Below are positions 35,834 through 44,638 of a stretch of DNA of 64,000 nucleotides, piece by piece. This DNA is from Chitinophagaceae bacterium (lineage in GTDB: Bacteria > Bacteroidota > Bacteroidia > Chitinophagales > Chitinophagaceae): NCBI GenBank assembly GCA_020403455.1, contig JADBXP010000001.1:181545-245544 (forward strand), read 5' to 3'. Position 1 is the first letter of the stretch; each line of letters starts with the position of its first letter. The translations under genes and the position numbers were made by a program. Under the pieces are notes generated by a model. The model worked only from the letters and a program-made list of their open reading frames with translations, was not told the DNA's origin and ran no database searches.

Positions 35834-37702
35834 ATGAGAAAATTATCGCTGTTATTATTCTCTTTAGGCTGCTTTACAGTTGCCTTTTCACAATCCCTCG
35901 AAGTTTATCCCTCTCACTGGTTCACTAAGATGAACTGGAACAAAGTACAGTTAATTGTTCGCAGTAAAGACCAGGTCCTTTCGGGAAAAAAAGTCAACAC
36001 AGTTTATTCGGGTGTAAAAGTGAGTGGGGTTGATAGCTTCCCCAATAAGCGCTACCTGGCCATTCAGTTGAATATTGGCTCTTCAGCAAATCCGGGCATC
36101 ATTCCCATACAAATTTTTTCAGGTGATGATACGCTTACCTTGAATTACGTATTAAAGCCCAATAGACCGGGTAAAGGCAAGGACTATGCCCAGGGTGTTC
36201 GCTCCTCCGATATTATCTATTTGCTGATGCCCGATCGGTTCAGCAATGCAGACCCCTCCAATGATGTTGTGCGAGGTATGCGCGATAAAGAAGTCAATCG
36301 CAACAATCCTTTGCTGCGCCATGGCGGAGACTTACAAGGCGTTACCCAACAATTGGATTACCTCAAGAACCTCGGCATCACTACCCTTTGGTTAAATCCT
36401 GTGAACGAAAATGACATGCCCCTCGAGAAAGAAGCAGCCGGTATGCTCAGCGGTTATCATGGATACTGGTTCACTGATCACTACAAAGTAGATGAACGAT
36501 TGGGCGGAAATGAAGCGTATAAAAAAATGATAGAGGCAGCACACCAAAAGGGGATGAAAGTGATTCAGGATGCAGTATACAATCACATCGGTATCGAACA
36601 CTGGATATATCGTGATGCACCGGCCCCCGATTGGATCAATCCATGGCCAACATATACGGGAAGTAACCACAAAGAAGAAATGCTCTTCGATCCCTATGCA
36701 TCTGATAAAGACAAAAAAAGATTACTGGATGGCTGGTTTGTTCCCCATCTGCCCGACGTAAATCAACGCAATCCATATGTAGCCAATTTCTTGATCCAAT
36801 ATGCTATATGGGCAACAGAAGAATACGGACTCGATGGCTGGAGAGTTGATACGTATAAATATTGTGATGAGCCCTTCCTCAACCGAATCAATACTGCCTT
36901 ACAAAAGGAATATTCCTCCCTTACACAGTTTGGAGAAGCCTGGACCAATTCAGTCTCCGGGAATGCCTACTTCACGAAAAACGATATGCCTGTTCCCTTT
37001 CATCACAACATGATGGGAGGAGTAGATTTCCCATTGAATGGTGCCATACTCGAAGCACTCAACCAGCCGGAGGGATGGACCAGTGGCATCAATAAACTTC
37101 ACATGACACTCGCACAGGATTTTCTGTACGAACAACCCCTTAATAATTGTCTGTTTTTAGACAACCACGACACCGACCGATTCTTTTCCATGGTAGGGGA
37201 GGACATGAATAAATTCAAACAAGGTATAGGACTCCTCTTTACCCTGCGGGGAATTCCTCAACTGTATTATGGAACTGAGATTCTCATGAAAAATTTTAAA
37301 AATCCAAGTGATGCCATGGTGCGGCTCGATTTTCCCGGAGGGTTCCCTGGCGATGCAGTGAATAAATTCACAGCCATTGGTAGAACAGCTGCAGAAAATG
37401 AGGCATACAATTACATCCAGCAGCTGGCCAATTACAGAAAAAAATCTCTTCCCCTGCAAGTCGGAAAGACAAAGCAATTCCTTCCTGTTAACGGGGTGTA
37501 TGTTTTCACACGTACCCATAAAAACCAAACTGTTGTTTGTGTATTGAACAGGTCAGGAGAAGCGCGGGAAATCCCTTTCAGGGAATATGAAGAATCTTTC
37601 ACAGGGTTTTCCAAAGCCATGGATGCCTTAACAGGAGAAATGTTTCTCCAGGCACTGAAAATTGGCGCAGGCCAATTCAGAATTTTCGAGTTGAGAAAAT
37701 AA
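35834..37702 (+). CDS. Exported GH13 alpha-amylase/neopullulanase-like enzyme
   Basis: 622-residue glycoside hydrolase, exported by a signal peptide (residues 1-19, LLLFSLGCFTVAFSQ). An N-terminal beta-sandwich of the cyclomaltodextrinase type (about 21-115) leads into the GH13 barrel. Conserved regions are DAVYNH (246-251), GWRVDTYKY with nucleophile Asp339, FGEAWTN with acid/base Glu368, and LDNHDTDR with Asp446. A C-terminal beta-domain starts near 525. It resembles SusA-type neopullulanases that cut alpha-1,4 and some alpha-1,6 links. Product would be short maltodextrins. The preceding transporter and following glgB make it part of a glucan cluster. Confidence 0.92.
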   Translation: MRKLSLLLFSLGCFTVAFSQSLEVYPSHWFTKMNWNKVQLIVRSKDQVLSGKKVNTVYSGVKVSGVDSFPNKRYLAIQLNIGSSANPGIIPIQIFSGDDTLTLNYVLKPNRPGKGKDYAQGVRSSDIIYLLMPDRFSNADPSNDVVRGMRDKEVNRNNPLLRHGGDLQGVTQQLDYLKNLGITTLWLNPVNENDMPLEKEAAGMLSGYHGYWFTDHYKVDERLGGNEAYKKMIEAAHQKGMKVIQDAVYNHIGIEHWIYRDAPAPDWINPWPTYTGSNHKEEMLFDPYASDKDKKRLLDGWFVPHLPDVNQRNPYVANFLIQYAIWATEEYGLDGWRVDTYKYCDEPFLNRINTALQKEYSSLTQFGEAWTNSVSGNAYFTKNDMPVPFHHNMMGGVDFPLNGAILEALNQPEGWTSGINKLHMTLAQDFLYEQPLNNCLFLDNHDTDRFFSMVGEDMNKFKQGIGLLFTLRGIPQLYYGTEILMKNFKNPSDAMVRLDFPGGFPGDAVNKFTAIGRTAAENEAYNYIQQLANYRKKSLPLQVGKTKQFLPVNGVYVFTRTHKNQTVVCVLNRSGEAREIPFREYEESFTGFSKAMDALTGEMFLQALKIGAGQFRIFELRK

Positions 37703-37743
37703 TCAAAAGGTATATGTCAGGCAACACGAAATAAAGACAACCA

Positions 37744-39747
37744 ATGGCCAAAAAAAATACCGGGGATGTCTCCTCAGGCAAGAAGTCGGCAGTTCAGCCA
37801 AAAGCACCCCCGCCGTATGAGGCCATACATTTCGTTGATACCCAACAACCCGTCTGGAACTATTCGCTTTTCTCTGATGATGATGTTCGCAATTTTCAGC
37901 AGGGAACACATTATCGTTTATATGAACATTTTGGCAATCATCTATTGCAGGTAAACAATGTTGCAGGCACTTATTTCGCAGTTTGGGCACCGAATGCAAC
38001 TTTTGTTTCAGTAGTTGGCCACTTCAATCAATGGAATACAGAAGCACATCCTTTGAAAGTTCGCCTCGATCAATCCGGCATTTGGGAGGGGTTTATTCCG
38101 GGCATTGGACAAGGAGAGGCATATAAATATCATATCCACGGCTTTCAGGGTGTACGATTAGACAAGGGAGACCCCTTTGCGCATTATTGGGAAAAGAGAC
38201 CACATACCGCCTCCATCATTTGGGACATCAACCATAGTTGGAAAGATGGTGAGTGGCTGAAAGCAAGAAAAAAGGCAAATAGATTGGATGCTCCCTTTTC
38301 AGTTTACGAAGTACACCTTGCCAGTTGGATGCGTCCCGATCCGAACAACGAAGAAATATACAATACTTATGCACAGATCACAGAAAGATTGGTGCCGTAT
38401 GTAAAAGACATGGGTTTCACTCATGTTGAGTTCATGCCTGTCATGGAGCACCCCTTTGACGGGAGCTGGGGCTATCAGGGTACCGGTTATTTTGCTCCCA
38501 CCTCAAGGTTCGGTGAACCCGCAGATTTTGCCGCCATGGTAGATGCATTTCACCAGGAAGGAATTGGCGTTATTCTTGACTGGGTCCCGTCTCATTTTCC
38601 CTATGATGCACATGGTTTGTTCATGTTCGATGGTACCCATACCTATGAATACGCAGATATGCGGAAGGGATACCATCCGGACTGGAACTCTTATATTTTT
38701 AATTATAAGCGGGGTGAAGTGAAATCATTTCTCATCAGCAGTGCCCGCTTTTGGTGCGATCGCTTTCATGCCGATGGGTTGAGGGTTGATGCCGTAAGTT
38801 CAATGCTTCGCCTTGATTATAGCCGTTCTGCTCATCAATGGGAGCCCAATGAGTACGGAGGTAACGGTAACCTGGAAGCAATAGCTTTTATCAAAGATCT
38901 GAATGAAACCCTCTACCGCGATTTTCCTGCCGTACAAACCATAGCTGAAGAAGCAACCGATTGGCCCGGCATCAGCCGACCAACTTTTGATGGCGGCCTT
39001 GGATTTGGAATGAAATGGATGATGGGATGGATGCACGATACGCTTGATTACTTTAAGATGGACCCTGTATTCAGGCAGTTTCACCAAGATAAATTTTCTT
39101 TCAGCATGATGTATTTCTATGATGAAAACTTTATGCTCCCGCTGAGTCATGACGAAGTAGTGCATGGTAAAAGTCCGATGATCTACAAAATGCCTGGCGA
39201 TGAATGGCAGAAGTTTGCCAACCTGCGGCTACTCTATACGTATATGTTTACCCACCCCGGTGCCAAATTGCTCTTCATGGGCAATGAAATTGGCAGTACG
39301 CTCGAGTGGAATTACAAAAGCGAATTGCCCTGGCATTTATTGCAATTTGATTGCCACAGAGGGATGCAGCATTGTGTTCGGCAATTGAATAAGCTATACC
39401 AATCCCAACCAGCTCTGTATGAAAAACAATTTGAGCCCGGTGGATTTGAATGGATCGATTTGAATCACAGAAGTGAATCAGTGATGGTGTATAGCAGGGT
39501 CGGAAAAAAAACTTCTGATCGGCTCATCATTGTTATGAATGTCACACCCAATGTGAGGAAAGATTGGGAAGTATATGTGTATGGCAAGAAAAACTGGAAA
39601 GAGATTTTTAATAGCAACGATAGCTCTTATTGGGGAACAGGTGATGTTTACAACACCGAGGTAACCGGCACTTTGGTAGATAAAAAAACGCAGTGTTACA
39701 GGCTAACCTTGCAACTTCCGCCACTAGCGGCCATCGTATTGAAGTAG
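37744..39747 (+). CDS. glgB: 1,4-alpha-glucan branching enzyme
   Basis: 667-residue GH13 enzyme that makes alpha-1,6 branches in glycogen. The CBM48 domain (about 65-160) includes YFAVWAPNATFVSVVGHFN. The GH13 core carries DGLRVDAVSSMLRLDY with nucleophile Asp349, and AEEATDWPG with acid/base Glu402; LSHDEVVHGKSPMI is the third region. The N-terminus is short and basic (MAKKNTGDVSSGKK), with no signal peptide, so it is cytoplasmic. It ends 7 bases from the convergent histidine kinase. With glgC and glgA it completes the core glycogen pathway; glgP and glgX are not in this window. Confidence 0.95.
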   Translation: MAKKNTGDVSSGKKSAVQPKAPPPYEAIHFVDTQQPVWNYSLFSDDDVRNFQQGTHYRLYEHFGNHLLQVNNVAGTYFAVWAPNATFVSVVGHFNQWNTEAHPLKVRLDQSGIWEGFIPGIGQGEAYKYHIHGFQGVRLDKGDPFAHYWEKRPHTASIIWDINHSWKDGEWLKARKKANRLDAPFSVYEVHLASWMRPDPNNEEIYNTYAQITERLVPYVKDMGFTHVEFMPVMEHPFDGSWGYQGTGYFAPTSRFGEPADFAAMVDAFHQEGIGVILDWVPSHFPYDAHGLFMFDGTHTYEYADMRKGYHPDWNSYIFNYKRGEVKSFLISSARFWCDRFHADGLRVDAVSSMLRLDYSRSAHQWEPNEYGGNGNLEAIAFIKDLNETLYRDFPAVQTIAEEATDWPGISRPTFDGGLGFGMKWMMGWMHDTLDYFKMDPVFRQFHQDKFSFSMMYFYDENFMLPLSHDEVVHGKSPMIYKMPGDEWQKFANLRLLYTYMFTHPGAKLLFMGNEIGSTLEWNYKSELPWHLLQFDCHRGMQHCVRQLNKLYQSQPALYEKQFEPGGFEWIDLNHRSESVMVYSRVGKKTSDRLIIVMNVTPNVRKDWEVYVYGKKNWKEIFNSNDSSYWGTGDVYNTEVTGTLVDKKTQCYRLTLQLPPLAAIVLK

Positions 39748-39754
39748 ACATGGA

Positions 39755-40927
39755 TTAAGCCGGTAGACAAGGAATTTCTACCCTAAAACAACTTCCCTTT
39801 CCTGGTTCTGACCAATGAATGCTGATGGTGCCACCATGGTACTGTTCAACAATGCGTTTGGTCAATGCAAGTCCGAGTCCCCACCCCCTTTTCTTGGTGG
39901 TGAAACCTGCTACAAAAACAGCATCTCGTTCCGTAGAATTCATGCCCTTGCCGGTATCTGTTATGTCAATAACAAGGGTAGATTTATCAACCTGACCGGA
40001 GACAGATATGGTGCCTTTTCCTTCTAAAGCATCCAATGCATTTTTTAAAAGATTTTCTATCACCCAGTCAAAGAGGGGAGGAGATATAAGGGCTGATCGA
40101 TCTTGAATTCCCTCTAAATCACAATGAATGGCAACTTGTCCACCCATGCGCCGACTCATGTAATCAACCACTTCGGTTATGCGATTAGCAGGAAAGTCCT
40201 TTTCAAGATTGGGGGCACTTCCAATTTTACCAAAACGATCGGTTACTAGTTGGAGGCGGTTCACATCTTTGTTCAACTCTCTGGCAATATCAATATTTTC
40301 AGGCCGCTCTTTGAGTAATTCAACCCAGCCCTTCAGATTACTTACAGGTGTACCCAGTTGATGGGCTGTCTCTCTCGCCATGGATACCCACAATGTTTGT
40401 TGCTGATTTCTGGCCATGTACCGCAGTGCCCCAATCAGTAAAGCGATGAAGAGTGCAGCAATGAGCAGTTGAATAATTGGATACCAGCGAATTTCATCCA
40501 GCAATGAACTTTTACCATAGTAATAGTGATTGGCTGTATATGGGTTCTCATTTAATACCAGTACTATAGGTTTGGATTGATATCTTTTAAATTCAATTAA
40601 TTTCCTGGAAAGAAAGTTCGGATCGTTGTTTACTTGCTGGCTATCCAGATTCACATAGTTGCCCGTTATACTGTCTTTCTCGTTGGTTTCAATGATGGGT
40701 ATCCGGTTATTTTGAACAGATAATTGTGTGGCAAGCGTTATACTCGCGCTATCGGAGGATTGGAGGATGGTTCTTTGTGCTTCTACCCATGTGTTAACGT
40801 GCACGCGTTCATCTTGTTCAAGTCGGGCAGATAGATGACGCGAATAAAATACACTACTGATTACCCCTAACAGAGCAAAAATAATCAGTAACCATTTCCA
40901 GGAAACAGTAGAATACCGAGGTACCAT
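39755..40927 (-). CDS. Membrane sensor histidine kinase
   Basis: 390-residue kinase. Two membrane segments (about 11-27 and 150-168) enclose a periplasmic sensing region of roughly 120 residues with no recognised fold. The dimerisation/phospho-acceptor helix has His189 in ARETAHQLGTPVSNLKGW, the HQLGTP form common in Bacteroidota. The catalytic part follows: ENLLKNALDAL (N box, about 287), DTGKGM (G1) and GWGLGLALTKRIVEQYHGG (G2). There is no HAMP domain and no response regulator next to it. The sigma-54-type regulator at 11.4 kb is a candidate partner by default only (inference). Confidence 0.9.
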   Translation of the reverse strand: MVPRYSTVSWKWLLIIFALLGVISSVFYSRHLSARLEQDERVHVNTWVEAQRTILQSSDSASITLATQLSVQNNRIPIIETNEKDSITGNYVNLDSQQVNNDPNFLSRKLIEFKRYQSKPIVLVLNENPYTANHYYYGKSSLLDEIRWYPIIQLLIAALFIALLIGALRYMARNQQQTLWVSMARETAHQLGTPVSNLKGWVELLKERPENIDIARELNKDVNRLQLVTDRFGKIGSAPNLEKDFPANRITEVVDYMSRRMGGQVAIHCDLEGIQDRSALISPPLFDWVIENLLKNALDALEGKGTISVSGQVDKSTLVIDITDTGKGMNSTERDAVFVAGFTTKKRGWGLGLALTKRIVEQYHGGTISIHWSEPGKGSCFRVEIPCLPA

Positions 40928-40979
40928 GACAATTTAAAGTTACTGTAAAAAAACAGATAACAGTGAAGTGTTGGGTTTT

Positions 40980-41010
40980 AAAAAAAAACAGCCGACGATA
41001 CCGCCGGCTG
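40980..41010 (-). terminator. Rho-independent terminator after the coiled-coil gene
   Basis: Reading the minus strand, CAGCCG pairs with CGGCTG (plus-strand 40989-40994 with 41005-41010), with a 10-base loop and then a run of nine T residues. The plus strand also has a T-rich stretch on the other side, so it may work in both directions. Confidence 0.85.
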
Positions 41011-41036
41011 CTTGTATTTTTTTATGAGAGGTACTA

Positions 41037-42020
41037 CTATCCAAACAGTCCGCCCTTTTTCAGGGTTTTAGTGCCCTGTCCAATTTTGAACCCATTGTGA
41101 TAAATTTCAATTTTATAGTCCCCTTCCATGTATTTGTCCGAACCTTTTAGATCAAAATTCACCGGAACTACTTTGCCCTGCTCATAGTTTACGCCGATCT
41201 TGCTCGTGAAGTTTTTCACCCCTTCCTCACGGGTTGTGAATGTATTTCCTGTTTCAGTAATTACTTTACCATCAGGTGCAGTAACAATCACAAATAATTC
41301 TTTGTTGCCAGTGGGTGTTATTCTGTTTTCATCCAAAACAAATTGAACCCTCAATAAATTGGCTTTCTTGGCGCGGGTAGTTTCCTTCTCTTTGCCACTA
41401 CTTGAGATAGCGAAAGCCCCGATTCCAATTTGAGAAGCATGTAGCGTTGAGGCAACATCAACTTTGTCTTCCAGTTGCTTCTTTTCAGTTTTAGTTACTG
41501 AAAGATTTTGCTCCAGATTTTGCTTGTCAGAGGTCAACTGGGTTTTTTCAGTAGTCAGTTGTTCATTAGCAACAGTGAGTTGCTTGTTTTCACCTTTCAG
41601 CTTTTCGATTTCAGCAAACAGACCATCTACTTTACCATTTAACTCACCAATGAGTTTTTTGGCTGCATCCAGTTCAAATTCAGTCGCATTTTTCTTTTTC
41701 AAAATACTGCTGATATTGCCTTTTAACTGCACGATATCTGCATTTTTCGCTGCCAAATCACCAGTTAATTGAACAGTTGTTTGGGTCAATGAATCTGCTT
41801 TGGCAGATACCTCCAAAAAGTCTTGTTGCAATGCAGAACGGGCACTATCAATACTGGAAATTTTCGTCTCCAGATTGGTTACCGCCTGACGGTGCTGGCT
41901 TTTATCATAATAAATATAGCCCCAGGTGGCTACCAGTGCTGCTATCAGCACACCATAAATCAGCTTCCGGTTATCTTTCTGCTCGGGTAGCTGGCTGTTA
42001 CCATTTTCGTACGCTTCCAT
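41037..42020 (-). CDS. Membrane-anchored coiled-coil protein of unknown function
   Basis: 327-residue protein without a family I can name. One membrane segment (about 23-38, LIYGVLIAALVATWGYIYY) follows a short polar cytoplasmic N-terminus. It is followed by a coiled coil of about 150 residues (50-200) with heptad-like repeats such as LTVANEQLTTEKTQLTSDKQ and SLTQTTVQLTGDLAAKNADI. The C-terminal 120 residues look beta-rich (LLRVQFVLDENRI, DYKIEIYHNGFKIGQGTKTL). The start ATG 42020 is preferred over the longer frame from 42098, which overlaps the leader. It could be a periplasmic scaffold. A 536-base upstream region is unusual for this window. Confidence 0.75.
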   Translation of the reverse strand: MEAYENGNSQLPEQKDNRKLIYGVLIAALVATWGYIYYDKSQHRQAVTNLETKISSIDSARSALQQDFLEVSAKADSLTQTTVQLTGDLAAKNADIVQLKGNISSILKKKNATEFELDAAKKLIGELNGKVDGLFAEIEKLKGENKQLTVANEQLTTEKTQLTSDKQNLEQNLSVTKTEKKQLEDKVDVASTLHASQIGIGAFAISSSGKEKETTRAKKANLLRVQFVLDENRITPTGNKELFVIVTAPDGKVITETGNTFTTREEGVKNFTSKIGVNYEQGKVVPVNFDLKGSDKYMEGDYKIEIYHNGFKIGQGTKTLKKGGLFG

Positions 42021-42240
42021 GATTCGATTGTTTAGAATTGGTTGATGATGTATTAAAAAAAATTGACTTTCATATTCATACAAAAAAATAACACCCACCA
42101 GACCCGGATCAAATAGTTGACCGAATGGCGGGAATTACTCTAAATATATTGCTAAAACCATGCCAATTCACTGTTTTTTCTGAAAAAAAATGTCGTTCAG
42201 CCAACCAATTGGAAGAACAAAAGGATACACAGCATAGCAC

Positions 42241-42269
42241 AAAAAAACTAATACCCATTAGCTTTTTTT
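42241..42269. terminator. Orphan bidirectional terminator-like hairpin
   Basis: CTAAT (42248-42252) pairs with ATTAG (42257-42261) with an ACCC loop. Seven A residues precede it and, after a single C, seven T residues follow it. No gene ends at this place on either strand, so it may end an unannotated transcript or attenuate a leader. Confidence 0.55.
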
Positions 42270-42342
42270 AAGAAATAATTGAAATTCAACGTGTTTCATG
42301 GTTGAAGTTATTGTGAAGGGTATGGGTAGTTGAAAAAAGTGA

Positions 42343-42351
42343 GCAAAAATA
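42343..42351 (-). promoter_or_regulatory. Minus-strand -7 promoter element in the intergenic region
   Basis: On the minus strand the sequence is TATTTTTGC, an exact TAnnTTTG plus C. No -33 TTTG lies at the usual distance. If used, transcription would start near 42336 and meet the hairpin at 42248-42261 after about 75-95 bases, and beyond it the coiled-coil gene at 42020. Confidence 0.35.
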
Positions 42352-42556
42352 AGTTTGAATGATTTTTTGTTGTGATAGCTGTAATCAATCATTCCCCGTG
42401 CCATTTTCCGAATCAGACACAATTTCATCAGAAAACTGTTAGTTCTTCTGTCTATCCGCCTGATTTTCCAATTTAATCGGTATACAGGTCATTAATGTTC
42501 ACAACTTTCATTCAACCTTTTTCTTTTTTACTCGTTCCGGGTTCATCTTTGCAGGG

Positions 42557-43555
42557 ATGTCTGTCGAGAAGATTCTCAAGCAATGGAAGAAAAAAGAATT
42601 CCGCCCCATCTATTGGCTGGAGGGTGAGGAACCCTATTTCATAGATGTACTTCTTGATTATGCAGAGAATAAGATATTAACCCCTGCAGAAGCTGAATTT
42701 AATCTCTCTATTTTTTACGGCAAAGATGCCGATGTCTCCGACATCATCAATGCCTGTCGTCGTTACCCCATGTTCACAGAAAGGCAGGTGGTTGTTGTAA
42801 GGGAAGCTCAGATGATGCGAGATGTGGAAGCATTGCAACCTTATATTGAAAAACCACAACCTTCTACCGTGCTGGTAGTGGCGTATAAGGACAAAAAACT
42901 GGATGGCAGAAAACAACTTCCCAAAATCATTGCCAAGGCAGGCGAATTGCTTTCTACCAAAAAAATGTATGACAATCAGTTGCCGCAGTGGATTGTTCAG
43001 ATGGTGGAGTCTCAGGGATTGAGCATCGAACCCAAGGCAGTAGAAATGCTGATCAATCACATCGGGAATGATCTTAGCCGGCTGTACAACGAAACAGTGA
43101 AACTGGCTGTTAACCTCGGTGGCAGAAAAAAAATTACTGCTGATGACATCGAGGAATTCATTGGTGTAAGCAAGGAGTTCAATGTTTTTGAATTGCAGGC
43201 TGCCTTCGGAAAAAAGAATCTTTCGAAGACCATGCAAATCATTCAATACTTTGATTCCAATCCAAAAGCCGCTCCCATTCAAATGATATTGCCTGCGCTC
43301 TTTAATTTTTTTAGTAAGGTATACATGATGTATTCTATGCGGGGCGCGGATGCCCAGACCTTGGCATCCCGTTTAGGGGTTAATCCCTTTTTCATCAAGG
43401 ACTATCAGGAAACATCTCAGTTGTATTCTTACGAGCAAATAGAAAGAGCTCTTTTATTGCTGCATAACTATAACCTACGCATGGTGGGAATCGGCGATGC
43501 CGGAAGTTCAGATGCAGATCTGATGAAGGAACTGGCGGTAAAAATCATGGTATGA
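42557..43555 (+). CDS. holA: DNA polymerase III, delta subunit (clamp loader)
   Basis: 332-residue AAA+-like clamp-loader subunit that opens the beta sliding clamp. The N-terminal segment PIYWLEGEEPYFIDVLLDYAE is the degenerate nucleotide-binding region of the family, which lacks ATPase activity. NACRRYPMFTERQVVVVREAQ follows, and the segment EFIGVSKEFNVFELQAAFGKK corresponds to the lid-to-collar junction. The C-terminal helical part from about 225 contains IQMILPALFNFFSKVYM. It is divergent from the coiled-coil gene and convergent with ribF, only 3 bases apart. Confidence 0.92.
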   Translation: MSVEKILKQWKKKEFRPIYWLEGEEPYFIDVLLDYAENKILTPAEAEFNLSIFYGKDADVSDIINACRRYPMFTERQVVVVREAQMMRDVEALQPYIEKPQPSTVLVVAYKDKKLDGRKQLPKIIAKAGELLSTKKMYDNQLPQWIVQMVESQGLSIEPKAVEMLINHIGNDLSRLYNETVKLAVNLGGRKKITADDIEEFIGVSKEFNVFELQAAFGKKNLSKTMQIIQYFDSNPKAAPIQMILPALFNFFSKVYMMYSMRGADAQTLASRLGVNPFFIKDYQETSQLYSYEQIERALLLLHNYNLRMVGIGDAGSSDADLMKELAVKIMV

Positions 43556-43558
43556 CCA

Positions 43559-44518
43559 TCAGCGAATGGACTGCAGGTAATCCTTGGCGGATTGCTCATC
43601 GTTTTTTATCTGATTGCGAAGTGCGTCCGGTGAATCAAATTTCTTTTCTTCCCGAATGAATTCCAATAATTCCACCCGAATCGTTTGTCCATAGATGGAG
43701 TCATTCCAATCAAACAGATGTACCTCAATGACCCTGTTTTTTCCATCAATGGTCGGTCGAATGCCGATGTTCATCATTCCACTCCTTTCAATTATTCGAC
43801 CCTGATTAGCCGGATCTTGTAGCTGCACATGTACTATGTATACTCCATTTCCGGGAATGAGTTTGTCTTCTTCGGCAATCTGTAAATTGGCAGTAGGAAA
43901 TCCAAGGGTTCTTCCCATGCGATTCCCTTCTATCACGATACCTTCAAAAAAATACGGATATCCCAGCAATTCATTGGCATCTTTTACCCGGTGTTGTAAT
44001 AGGGCTTGGCGAATTCTTGTTGAACTGATGGCTGATTCCTGCAACATCTGCTCATCGATTTCTTTTACTTCAAATCCCAAACTATTTCCCATGCTTTCCA
44101 GTAAATGATAATCACCGGTTCTGTTTTTACCAAAACGGTGGTCATAGCCGATGATGACTGTATGGGGATGGAATTGCTTAACTAAAAATTGCTCCACAAA
44201 ATCTTCCGCACTGCTTTGAGCAAAGTTGTGGTTGAAAGGGATGACAACCAAATGGTCGATTCCTGCCTCTGACAACAAAGCTTTCTTTTCCCGAATGGTG
44301 GTCAATATTTTTACTTCTCCGGGGATGGAAGCAATCACCTTTCTGGGGTGAGGGAAAAAAGTGATGATCACGGTTTCGCCCCCAATGGCGGCTGCCACCT
44401 CCTTCATCCGATTAAGAATCTTTTGGTGACCGGTATGAACCCCGTCAAAACTACCGATGGTGATTACTGCATTCCGAAAAGCCGGTAATTCACCTGTACC
44501 AATTTCATGTATTCTCAT
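43559..44518 (-). CDS. ribF: Bifunctional riboflavin kinase / FAD synthetase
   Basis: 319-residue enzyme making FMN and then FAD. The start is placed at ATG 44518 (MRIHEIGTGELPAF), because the 16 residues gained from 44566 run past the leader. The FAD-synthetase part holds ITIGSFDGVHTGHQKIL and FFPHPRKV. GYDHRFGKNRTGDYHLL is near 110-125, and ISSTRIRQALL follows at about 165. The kinase part starts about 180 with VIEGNRMGRTLGFPTANLQI and has the GVYIVHV strand and IEVHLFDWN. No FMN riboswitch-like leader or rib gene is adjacent. Convergent with holA and divergent from purM. Confidence 0.95.
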   Translation of the reverse strand: MRIHEIGTGELPAFRNAVITIGSFDGVHTGHQKILNRMKEVAAAIGGETVIITFFPHPRKVIASIPGEVKILTTIREKKALLSEAGIDHLVVIPFNHNFAQSSAEDFVEQFLVKQFHPHTVIIGYDHRFGKNRTGDYHLLESMGNSLGFEVKEIDEQMLQESAISSTRIRQALLQHRVKDANELLGYPYFFEGIVIEGNRMGRTLGFPTANLQIAEEDKLIPGNGVYIVHVQLQDPANQGRIIERSGMMNIGIRPTIDGKNRVIEVHLFDWNDSIYGQTIRVELLEFIREEKKFDSPDALRNQIKNDEQSAKDYLQSIR

Positions 44519-44611
44519 TGGCGCCAAAATTAAGCAGCTTTCCCCAATCTGCACCCGTTTCATCAATCTGCCAATTCATTTTAGTGACAATTTCAGTTGA
44601 CGGGGATTGAT

Positions 44612-44619
44612 TACCTTTG
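44612..44619 (+). promoter_or_regulatory. -7 promoter element of purM
   Basis: TACCTTTG matches TAnnTTTG exactly and lies 20 bases before the ATG at 44639. The only TTG nearby (44597) is too close to be a -33 box. It means that a TTG start at 44597 would lie upstream of the promoter, so ATG 44639 is the correct start. Confidence 0.5.
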
Positions 44620-44638
44620 TACCTCACCCTTCGTACCA

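Larger units (their letters stand above)
42021..42556. other. 536-base divergent intergenic region with orphan hairpin and -7 box
   Basis: No coding frame of note is seen here. It lies between the coiled-coil gene (minus) and holA (plus). It holds a bidirectional terminator-like hairpin at 42241-42269 and a perfect minus-strand -7 box at 42343-42351. Most of it is A/T-rich. The region may contain a small RNA or a long regulated leader; otherwise it is just two divergent promoters. Confidence 0.6.
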
